64,000 bases of DNA from Paenibacillus aquistagni (lineage in GTDB: Bacteria; Bacillota; Bacilli; Paenibacillales; Paenibacillaceae), in the NCBI RefSeq assembly GCF_900177815.1, contig NZ_FXAZ01000001.1, forward strand, positions 1,488,001 through 1,552,000, read 5' to 3'. Of this stretch, positions 8,256 through 15,334 are shown piece by piece (the first letter of the stretch is position 1; each line of letters begins with the position of its first letter). The notes beneath the pieces are model-generated. The model saw only the letters and a list, made by a program, of their open reading frames with translations, was not told where the DNA came from and made no database searches. Made by a program: the position numbers and the translations under genes.

Positions 8256-9269
8256 CTATTTTACATCCGCCTTCGCTTGTTCCGCGAAGCTGTGGTCAAC
8301 GATGGAATGAAGTTCAACCTTCTGCTTTAATTCCCCAGCCTGATCCAATACCTCCAGCAAATGATTCCATTCCTGTTCATCAAGGGTCGGATCTGAGGCA
8401 TATGACCCCTGTTCTTTGTAGCGCTTCACCGCACTTGCCACGATTGCAGGGTCTGCATCCTTAAAATATGGCATAATTAGCGCTGCGGTTTCCTCTGCAC
8501 TATGCTGCTCTACCCACTGTTGGGCCTTGTATATCGCATTCGTGAATTGTTGAACGGTATCCTTGTTTTTAATAATGTAGCTGCTCTTTGCCATATATAC
8601 CGTATATGGCAGCTTGCCGCTCTCCACACCGAAGGAGGCAACAACATATCCCTTTCCCTCTTGCTCGAAGATCGAGGCCTGCGGCTCGAACAATTGCACA
8701 AATTGCCCCGTTCCTGAGGCAAAGGCGGAGGCAATATTGGCGAAGTCTACATTTTGGATCAGCTCCAAATCTTTCTTTGGATCGATTCCATGCTTCTTCA
8801 AGGTAAATTCTCCAGCCATCTGCGGCATGCCGCCTTTTCGCTGACCAAGGAATACGCTTCCTTTTAGATCATCCCAACTAAAATCATCAAGCTTCTCTCG
8901 CGACATCAAAAACGTGCCGTCGGTTTGCGTAAGCTGAGCAACATTCATCACGACATCATCTGAACCCTGTTGATACACATATATCGACGTCTCTGCACCT
9001 ACTAGGGCAATATCAATAACATTGGACAATAACGCCGTCATCGTCTTATCTCCACCAGCTGTCGTCTGCAGCTCAACCTGGAGTCCTTCTTCTTTAAAAT
9101 AATCATTTGCCAGCGCAACATATTGCGGAGCATAAAATACGGTTCTTGCGACCTCGCCTAGCCGGACCTTCGTCAATTCACCTGAATCCTTGGAACAAGC
9201 GCTTAGCAGCATACTTAACAACAGCATGCTTGCGACTAGAAATGAGGCCAACCTTCTATAGGGTTTCAT
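8256..9269 (-). CDS. ABC transporter substrate-binding lipoprotein (NMT1/SsuA-like)
   Basis: The 337-residue lipoprotein starts MKPYRRLASFLVASM and has a lipobox ending LLSAC, so it should be anchored to the outer face of the membrane. The mature part is an NMT1/SsuA-like fold, with VRLGEVARTVFYAPQYVALAN as the first strand and helix and DIALVGAETS as the ligand-loop region. This family binds sulfonates, taurine, thiamine precursors or similar small molecules. The ATG at 9269 is preferred to an in-frame ATG at 9326 because GGGAGGT lies just upstream. It heads a three-gene importer operon. No TPP or S-box riboswitch motif is apparent upstream, so thiamine-precursor or sulfur control is unsupported. 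Confidence 0.9.
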   Translation of the reverse strand: MKPYRRLASFLVASMLLLSMLLSACSKDSGELTKVRLGEVARTVFYAPQYVALANDYFKEEGLQVELQTTAGGDKTMTALLSNVIDIALVGAETSIYVYQQGSDDVVMNVAQLTQTDGTFLMSREKLDDFSWDDLKGSVFLGQRKGGMPQMAGEFTLKKHGIDPKKDLELIQNVDFANIASAFASGTGQFVQLFEPQASIFEQEGKGYVVASFGVESGKLPYTVYMAKSSYIIKNKDTVQQFTNAIYKAQQWVEQHSAEETAALIMPYFKDADPAIVASAVKRYKEQGSYASDPTLDEQEWNHLLEVLDQAGELKQKVELHSIVDHSFAEQAKADVK

Positions 9270-9448
9270 CCGCTCAACCTCCCAAGCCTCTCTTGCATCG
9301 CCTCTCATCTGAACAGATTGAAGCATCTGCTACTGCAGTGTATGCAGCTGCCTAGCAAGTGGGAACCGAGCTGAACTTCTCCAGCACTTAACGGATTCGT
9401 ACACATCCCACAAGCTATAACGACTGTTTTAGCCAGCAGCTCTTCATC
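9270..9448. other. leader region before the ABC importer operon
   Basis: This stretch lies between the terminator of the exporter operon and the lipoprotein start. I find no convincing gene or riboswitch in it. A minus-strand reading frame with two CxxC motifs crosses the terminator and is not credible as a gene. Confidence 0.4.
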
Positions 9449-9479
9449 AAAAAAAGGCGGTCGAAAATATTCGACCGCC
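9449..9479 (-). terminator. intrinsic terminator of the LnrLMN-like operon
   Basis: On the minus strand GGCGGTCGAA and TTCGACCGCC form a perfect ten-base-pair stem with a four-base loop, followed by seven T residues. Confidence 0.93.
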
Positions 9480-9586
9480 TGCCTTCGATATGACTGTACG
9501 TATAATGTACATATAAAAAACAATCTTCAATTCAACATTTCCATAGAGGCAGCAGCAATCGCCAGCTTTTACACAATCAGGCAACT

Positions 9587-10729
9587 CTAACGAAGCGACT
9601 CCTTGGCGCTCGGCTGAAGCACAACCGAACCCAAGCATAGAAAGAACAGCGTGAACAAGCATAACACAACAAGGTGAAGCCAGATGGAAGAGAGCGAGTT
9701 GCCTGCAGCAAGCAGCTCGATGCCATCCAAGGCCCAGCGCTGCGGCACCGCATAAGACAGCTGCTGCATATAAGGCTTCATCATCTCAATCGGCCAGAAG
9801 CAGCCTCCAATCATGCTTGCTGGGAAGATAAATGCAAACCCCATATTCGAGAAATGAGCCGCAGAAGCGATGAGCGACCCGAGCATGCATCCGATGCTTA
9901 TGCCTGCACATAAAAACAATTCCAGCATGACAAATTGTTCAATTGCACCAATTCCCATCGGAATGCCCATAATTCCTCTTGTGATCAATAAGACAATGAT
10001 GAGCTGAATGGTTCCATAGATGACGATGCCAATATAATAACCGGCAGCAATCTCCCAAGCTCGAACAGGTGCTGCATACACACGGGACATCAGCATATTC
10101 TGCTTATCTTCCTTCATGACAATGACCGCATTCAGAGCATTGTACAAAATGAAGATCATGAATATGCCCATAGCTGTTCTCAAATTAGGCGGCGCTTTGG
10201 CTGCTTGCTCCTTTACCTCGAAGCTTGGCTTGAAAGCTAGATATCTCTGAAGTCCAGCCTGAATCTTATCGCTTGTCACGGCTTGCTCCTGCTCAAGCTG
10301 CGCAGCTACCCGCAGCCACTCTCGTGATGCCTGCTCAGCTGCCAGCTGCAGGGTAATCGCGGCTTCATTAATACCCAGAGACACAATACGGAGCTTGGGC
10401 GAGGCTTGCTTCTGAATCATCTCGCCATAGCCAGCTGGTATATAGAAGGCCGCTTTATGCTTTCGTTCTGTTACAAGCGCTTCGATTGCTTTTGCATCCT
10501 TTAATTCAACTAATTGGAACGACTGTGCCAATGAGTCCAGGAGGGCTTCCGACCAGATGCTGTGATCTTGATCGACATAGGGAATAGTCGGCGTTCCTGA
10601 TACCTCGAAATGCAAAAGCCCCATAATAAGCGATAGCAGCAGAGAGGGAACGATAAAGAGCAGCACCCATGTTTTTTTCTTGCCTAGCAAGCGTAAGGTC
10701 AGCTGCTTGGCGACAATAAACGTATTCAT
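9587..10729 (-). CDS. ABC-2 type exporter permease (second; LnrN-like)
   Basis: The 380-residue membrane protein has one N-terminal membrane segment (TWVLLFIVPSLLLSLIMGLL), a large extracytoplasmic domain of about 150 residues and then five to six C-terminal membrane segments, the ABC-2/YhgE-type layout. The motif FANMGF-like FSNMGFAFIFPASMIGGCFWPI is typical for these exporters. The ATG at 10729 overlaps the stop of the preceding permease gene as ATGA, showing translational coupling, and AAGGTGG lies upstream. With the ATPase and the other permease it should form an antibiotic-type exporter like LnrLMN. Confidence 0.85.
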   Translation of the reverse strand: MNTFIVAKQLTLRLLGKKKTWVLLFIVPSLLLSLIMGLLHFEVSGTPTIPYVDQDHSIWSEALLDSLAQSFQLVELKDAKAIEALVTERKHKAAFYIPAGYGEMIQKQASPKLRIVSLGINEAAITLQLAAEQASREWLRVAAQLEQEQAVTSDKIQAGLQRYLAFKPSFEVKEQAAKAPPNLRTAMGIFMIFILYNALNAVIVMKEDKQNMLMSRVYAAPVRAWEIAAGYYIGIVIYGTIQLIIVLLITRGIMGIPMGIGAIEQFVMLELFLCAGISIGCMLGSLIASAAHFSNMGFAFIFPASMIGGCFWPIEMMKPYMQQLSYAVPQRWALDGIELLAAGNSLSSIWLHLVVLCLFTLFFLCLGSVVLQPSAKESLR

Positions 10730-11868
10730 CGGGTCACCACCTTTTTGCTGAAGTATAAGGAAAGCCCTCCCAAGATGATTGCCCACAGCGCGAGGATCCC
10801 TAATCCATGCTGCGTTGCGGCTGGCGCGGCATTAAGCATTTGGTTATAGAAGATTTGCATGCCCCAATAAGGCAGCGTGTACACTCCAGCAGCTTGTTGA
10901 AACTCTGGAATGAGCACATAACCCCCGCTTGCCGCCACCATCGCAATAATAATCGTTTGCATAAAGGTATGAAGCGTCTTCGATTGGCGAAACCAAGCCG
11001 CCCCTATCAGCCCGATGCACAGCGAACAGAGCGTTACGAATCCGCAGGCGATGACCACAGTCCCTAAATGAAGATGCCAGTTCACGCCATAGACGACAGC
11101 GGATATGACGATCATGCATCCCGCTTGAAGAAGTGAGAGAATAAAGTGCGCAAGCATCATCGCATAAATGATTTCTCGCGGCCTAGCCGGAGTAGACTGC
11201 ATTCGCTTCAGGGTATAGCTCCTCTCTTCAACAAGCAGGGCTGAACCGAATCGAAGTCCAGCGTATAGCAAGAACATGATCAGAATAGAGACGGCATAGT
11301 ACTGCATTGCCGTAACGGACTCTGAAGAGATGAGTCCCATGCTCACGAGCGGCTCGCTGTCCTGTAATGATGTGCCCTGTTCTTCTCCACTTGTATCCTC
11401 GACCGTATGATCAGCTTCCAGCTTCAGGGCATGCATGGCAGACGCACTGGCAAACTCATTGACGATTGATGTCATCATAAGGTTGATGACATGATTGGAT
11501 CCTTGCAAAAGTTGAATAGAGGCTTCCTCCTGCTTCGGAATGACAATGCCATAATCCACCTGCTGCAAGCGCAGCTGTTCCGCCAACGCGGCTGAGGTTG
11601 AGATCTGCTCAATCGTGATATAACGGCTGACCTCTTCATGCCGGGAGAACTGTGTAAATGCTTGAGCCATGGACTCGTTGCCTTCACCAACAAGACCAAC
11701 CGTAGCAACCGGCAGGATAACATCCTCCTGTTTGAAGACTTCTGAGCCCGCCAAGGAGGAACCAAGCACAAAGATCATAATAAGCGGAACGAGTATAAAC
11801 TGAACGTATGTGCTGCGCTCCTTAAGCCAATAGGAAAGCTCATGCCAGAAAATATGCCAGAATCTCAT
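10726..11868 (-). CDS. ABC-2 type exporter permease (first; LnrM-like)
   Basis: The 380-residue permease begins MRFWHIFWHELSYWLKERS, followed by a membrane segment, an extracytoplasmic domain and five to six C-terminal membrane segments. The stretch VEERSYTLKRMQSTPARPREIIYAMML is the cytoplasmic loop typical of ABC-2 permeases. The start is placed at 11868 behind GGGAGG. It sits 14 bases after the ATPase gene and overlaps the next permease by four bases. The paired similar permeases suggest a heterodimeric membrane domain. Confidence 0.85.
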   Translation of the reverse strand: MRFWHIFWHELSYWLKERSTYVQFILVPLIMIFVLGSSLAGSEVFKQEDVILPVATVGLVGEGNESMAQAFTQFSRHEEVSRYITIEQISTSAALAEQLRLQQVDYGIVIPKQEEASIQLLQGSNHVINLMMTSIVNEFASASAMHALKLEADHTVEDTSGEEQGTSLQDSEPLVSMGLISSESVTAMQYYAVSILIMFLLYAGLRFGSALLVEERSYTLKRMQSTPARPREIIYAMMLAHFILSLLQAGCMIVISAVVYGVNWHLHLGTVVIACGFVTLCSLCIGLIGAAWFRQSKTLHTFMQTIIIAMVAASGGYVLIPEFQQAAGVYTLPYWGMQIFYNQMLNAAPAATQHGLGILALWAIILGGLSLYFSKKVVTR

Positions 11869-11882
11869 GCTATCTCCTCCCT

Positions 11883-12860
11883 TCAATCCCGCAATTGCCG
11901 GCCTGTCAGTGATAAGAATAGATGTTCCAAATCCGGAGTTTCTCGCTTCAGTGTGAGAACCGATAAACCGTGTTTAGCCAATATAAACAAGATATCTTGC
12001 AAGCGGTCATAGTGTGGAGAGAGCATAAGTTCCAACTGATTGCCTTCCAAGTGAACGTCGAGAACGATGGCGCTCTTCTTGAGTTCGTCAATGGCGGGAT
12101 GATGTTCTGATTCCACGCCTTCCTCTGTCTCAATCGTAAGCTTCTCTTGACTCGCAATGCGCTGTCTGAGCTCTGCTTCTGTTCCCAAGGCGATGCATTT
12201 GCCTTCATTCATAATGCCGATGCGAGTCGCAATCGCCGATACTTCCTCCATGTAATGGCTCGTATAAATGATGGTTGATCCGTCCAGATTCAGTTTTCTT
12301 ACAGACTCTAGGATATGGTTTCTCGAATGGGGATCAATGCCTACCGTCGGCTCATCCATAATGATCAGCTTCGGCTTATGTGCAATCGCACAGGCAATAT
12401 TCAGACGACGCTTCATTCCGCCAGAAAAGGTGGATGGAAGATGGTGCTGGCGCTCCATTAATCCGACCCGCTCAAGCGCCTCATCCACGCTCTCCTTTAG
12501 CCCTTTTCCACGAAGACCATACAGTTTGGCGAAGAACTCCACATTTTTTCTCGCACTGATATTTTCATAGACTGCAATGTCTTGAGGCACGAGTCCGATA
12601 TGGCGCTTTACCTCCGTAGGTCTCTCTTGAATGGACTGGCCATCGAGCTTAATGGTGCCGCTGTCGATCGGAAGAAGCCCTGTAATCATTTGAATCAAGG
12701 TGCTTTTTCCTGCCCCATTTGGCCCCAATAGGCCAAATACTTCTCCTTCTTCGATATATAGATCCAAATGATCAACGGCGATCACTTGCTTAAAGCGTTT
12801 GACGAGCTTATGAACGGTTAACAACACGCTCCACCTGCCTTGTGGTTTTGATATTTCCAT
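11883..12860 (-). CDS. ABC exporter ATP-binding protein (LnrL-like)
   Basis: The 325-residue ATPase has Walker A GPNGAGKSTLIQM, Q-loop GLVPQDIAVYENI, signature FSGGMKRRLNIACAI, Walker B LIIMDEPTVGID and the H-loop IIYTSHYMEEV. About 90 C-terminal residues form the accessory domain common to drug-exporter ATPases. It heads the operon with two ABC-2 permeases and diverges from a NarL-type two-component system, the gene set of linearmycin-resistance loci. The ATG at 12860 has a purine-rich AAGGTGAGAAGG element. A GTG at 12827 behind AGGTGGAG is a serious alternative that would remove 11 residues. Confidence 0.88.
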   Translation of the reverse strand: MEISKPQGRWSVLLTVHKLVKRFKQVIAVDHLDLYIEEGEVFGLLGPNGAGKSTLIQMITGLLPIDSGTIKLDGQSIQERPTEVKRHIGLVPQDIAVYENISARKNVEFFAKLYGLRGKGLKESVDEALERVGLMERQHHLPSTFSGGMKRRLNIACAIAHKPKLIIMDEPTVGIDPHSRNHILESVRKLNLDGSTIIYTSHYMEEVSAIATRIGIMNEGKCIALGTEAELRQRIASQEKLTIETEEGVESEHHPAIDELKKSAIVLDVHLEGNQLELMLSPHYDRLQDILFILAKHGLSVLTLKRETPDLEHLFLSLTGRQLRD

Positions 12861-12895
12861 CTTACCTTCTCACCTTGAAGCTGACAGGTGGATAT

Positions 12896-12927
12896 GGTCA
12901 TTCTTTTCCATATGACCTTCGTCATAT
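12896..12927. promoter_or_regulatory. candidate response-regulator operator between exporter and two-component genes
   Basis: ATATGAC-CTTC-GTCATAT at 12910-12927 is a perfect 7/4/7 inverted repeat. GGTCAT at 12896-12901 forms a further inverted pair with ATGACC at 12912-12917. The cluster lies in the divergent promoter region, where the adjacent LuxR-type regulator would be expected to act. Confidence 0.5.
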
Positions 12928-13018
12928 TTGCATGCGGAACCATCCCATACTGCTTGAGCCATGCTATAATACGTAGGTCTCTTCCCTGGATTCAAGACAA
13001 CGATAAGGAGGAAGTCGT

Positions 13019-14146
13019 ATGCCTGGCAGCTTGCTGTTTGCGCTGCGCTATCTATTCGCGCTGCTCCCCTTTACCTATGTGCTGCTTGCAGAGCCAGCAC
13101 TGGCTTCTGCCTTTTCCTTACAGCATTATTGGCTTCTTTTTCTACTGTTTTTAACGAGCATAGAGCTTAGACGGCAGTTTCCACGTTTCACCTTAATCGG
13201 CCTTATCTTGGAGACCACTATTGTTCTATGGCTTACATACGATGTCTCAGCCCTACTGTCGCTGCTGTGGATATCAAGCCTGCTCTCCTCAGAAAGATCC
13301 GATGTTGTGACGCTGATGCGAAGCCTACTTTTTGCAGGGTGGCTTGCCTTCAACATCGTCTTGTTCGATTCAGACACAACATGGCTGGTCTTATTCAACC
13401 TTGTTGTCGGACTTGCGATCTCCTTCCAATGGTATCGATTAAAGATGGAAACCGAACAGCAGCTGCAGCGAATGGAATATGATCATTTGAGAGGGCATAA
13501 CTACGAGTTGGAACAAGCTAGGCAGGAGATGATTCAATTTTCACGGATGGTTGAAATGGTCGCGCAAATGGAGGAACGCAGCCGCATTGCGCATGATCTT
13601 CATGATGAGCTTGGCCATCAGCTCGTTCGCCTGAAAATGATGATGGATGCCTCAGTCGAGGTCATTGAAGTGAAGCCAGAAGAAAGCAAGAAGCTGTTCC
13701 TCGTTGTTCGCGACCAATTAAGCGACAGCATGGAGCTAATGCGAGCAACAGTCCAAAGGCTTAAGCCTCGGCAAATGAATACCAAAAGCTATTCGCTTAA
13801 GCATCTGATTGAAGAATATAGGGATGCGCCTGTTGCGATTCACTACAGCATGTCCGGCCAGCCAATCGAGATGTATCCAAGCATGGAGATTACGTTCTAC
13901 CGCAACGCCAAGGAGGCGATTGCCAATGCCATTCGGCATGGACATGCCACAATAATTACATTGCATCTTCATTTTGATCAGCGCCATATCGTCCTCGAGG
14001 TGCGCAATAATGGATGTATCCCCGACCATATTAAGCTTGGCATGGGGCTTCAAGGCATGAAGGATCGCGCAGAGACGCTTGGAGGAAAAGTTGAGGTCGC
14101 CACAGCACCTGAGGTTACGGTGAGAACAGAGCTGCCGATCCTTTAA
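13019..14146 (+). CDS. NarL-type sensor histidine kinase (LnrJ-like)
   Basis: The 375-residue kinase has about five hydrophobic segments in residues 1-135, a coiled-coil linker, and a HisKA_3 dimerisation domain with the motif ERSRIAHDLHDELGHQL. The likely phospho-acceptor is His195. The HATPase region carries FYRNAKEAIANAIRHG (N box) and GMGLQGMKDRAETLGG (G box). It probably senses a membrane-active compound directly, since no extracellular domain is visible. AAGGAGG precedes the ATG. The response-regulator gene follows after 45 bases. Confidence 0.92.
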   Translation: MPGSLLFALRYLFALLPFTYVLLAEPALASAFSLQHYWLLFLLFLTSIELRRQFPRFTLIGLILETTIVLWLTYDVSALLSLLWISSLLSSERSDVVTLMRSLLFAGWLAFNIVLFDSDTTWLVLFNLVVGLAISFQWYRLKMETEQQLQRMEYDHLRGHNYELEQARQEMIQFSRMVEMVAQMEERSRIAHDLHDELGHQLVRLKMMMDASVEVIEVKPEESKKLFLVVRDQLSDSMELMRATVQRLKPRQMNTKSYSLKHLIEEYRDAPVAIHYSMSGQPIEMYPSMEITFYRNAKEAIANAIRHGHATIITLHLHFDQRHIVLEVRNNGCIPDHIKLGMGLQGMKDRAETLGGKVEVATAPEVTVRTELPIL

Positions 14147-14191
14147 ATAGAGGTTCGCAACCATTATGTATCGGAAAAGGAGGCTGCACGG

Positions 14192-14863
14192 ATGTCAGCA
14201 TTAATGCGTGTCGCCATCGTTGATGACGATATTTTTATCCGAGAAAGTCTAAGCATGATTATTCAGATCAAAGAAGGATTTGAATTGGCGGGCACTTGCG
14301 CCAATGGCTTTGAGGCCTATGAGCTCGTACAGCAGCAGCAGGTCGATGTTGTGCTCATGGATATGAGGATGCCTGAATGTGACGGCGCAGAAGGAACAAG
14401 GCTTGTTAAAGAAGCCTGTCCCGCTACCAAGGTGATTATTTTGACCACCTTTGACGATGAGCAGTATCTTGTGCAGGCTCTGCGTCATGGAGCAAGCGGC
14501 TATCTCCTTAAGAACAGCTCGCCTGATCGCTTGCTGGAATCCATACGCAGCGTCATGAACGGCAATGTGCTGATGGACTCCAATATGGCTTTGAAGCTGA
14601 CGACACTTATTAGTCAGCATCCAACTCCACAAGAAAAGCCAGCATGCATCCCATGGGAACATCTTAGTCTGACAGCTTCAGAACGAGGAATCGTCGAGCA
14701 TATCGCGAATGGCAGAACGAATCGCGAAATTGCCGAATCTTTATTTTTGAGCGAAGGAACGGTGAAGAACTACGTCACTGATATTTTGTCTAAGCTTGCG
14801 CTTCGCGATCGCACTCAGTTGGCCATTTGGTATTGGAAACAGCAGAACCAACAGCAGCCATAA
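14192..14863 (+). CDS. NarL/LuxR-family response regulator (LnrK-like)
   Basis: The 223-residue regulator has a receiver domain (1-120) with acidic residues VDDD near the N-terminus, the phospho-acceptor Asp57 in VVLMDMRMPECDG, and Thr and Lys at IILTTFDD and YLLKNSS. A LuxR helix-turn-helix (about 155-215) reads LTASERGIVEHIANGRTNREIAESLFLSEGTVKNYV. It should be phosphorylated by the preceding kinase and control the divergent exporter operon. AAAGGAGG lies upstream of the ATG. Confidence 0.94.
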   Translation: MSALMRVAIVDDDIFIRESLSMIIQIKEGFELAGTCANGFEAYELVQQQQVDVVLMDMRMPECDGAEGTRLVKEACPATKVIILTTFDDEQYLVQALRHGASGYLLKNSSPDRLLESIRSVMNGNVLMDSNMALKLTTLISQHPTPQEKPACIPWEHLSLTASERGIVEHIANGRTNREIAESLFLSEGTVKNYVTDILSKLALRDRTQLAIWYWKQQNQQQP

Positions 14864-14983
14864 TCACTGTAATACCCATTCACGGCAAGGCAGGTTTGAG
14901 CTTTAAGCGCATAGAAGCTGATAAAGACATAAAGAAAAAATGTATAAAGTGATTCTTGACCTTACACCGATAAAAGGCATGCC

Positions 14984-15014
14984 AAAAAAGGGAGATATCA
15001 CCATCTCCCTTTTA
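14984..15014. terminator. bidirectional terminator between response regulator and cstR
   Basis: AAAAGGGAGAT and ATCTCCCTTTT form a stem with a six-base loop, with A and T tracts on both sides, between convergent genes. Confidence 0.88.
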
Positions 15015-15048
15015 TAGAACAACTAGCTAATTCATGATTGGACTCTTA

Positions 15049-15309
15049 TTATCTGCTCTTTACCAACAGCTCCACTGCTTCTTGTATCACATCTGATGGG
15101 TCCTCGCCAGCATCCAACTGCTCTTCGATGCAGCTCTTCAGATTCGCGCCAATCACAAGCCCGATTGAGCGGTCAACAGCCGTGCGGATTGCTGACAGCT
15201 GGGTTACGATATCCCGGCAATCCTCGCCTTTTTCGATCATATTCAGCACGCCTCGGATTTGACCTTCCGCGCGCTTCAGCCGGTTTTTAATCGCGACTTC
15301 ATATTCCAT
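15049..15309 (-). CDS. cstR: CsoR-family persulfide-responsive repressor, CstR-like
   Basis: The 86-residue all-helical protein is a CsoR/FrmR-family repressor. Its cysteines fall at positions 31 (GEDCRDIV) and 60 (NLKSCIEEQ), the spacing of the persulfide sensor CstR. The residue four before the second Cys, a His ligand in copper-sensing CsoR, is Asn56. This favours reactive-sulfur sensing over Cu(I) sensing. The gene ends the operon of the fused sulfur oxidoreductase 25 bases upstream, and two CsoR/CstR-type palindromes lie before that operon, consistent with autoregulation. CstR is known to release DNA when Cys31 and Cys60 become di- or polysulfide-linked. Confidence 0.88.
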   Translation of the reverse strand: MEYEVAIKNRLKRAEGQIRGVLNMIEKGEDCRDIVTQLSAIRTAVDRSIGLVIGANLKSCIEEQLDAGEDPSDVIQEAVELLVKSR

Positions 15310-15334
15310 TATCCACCCTCCTTACCTTCAATGC

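Noticed and set aside
9270..9448. Possible TPP or S-box riboswitch before the NMT1-like importer operon
   Set aside because: None of the conserved TPP (CTGAGA, ACCTGAT) or S-box motifs was found, so thiamine or methionine control is not supported.
9305..9523. Minus-strand frame encoding a peptide with two CxxC motifs before the ABC importer
   Set aside because: It runs across the strong terminator at 9449-9479 and has no ribosome binding site at its only ATG; likely a chance frame.
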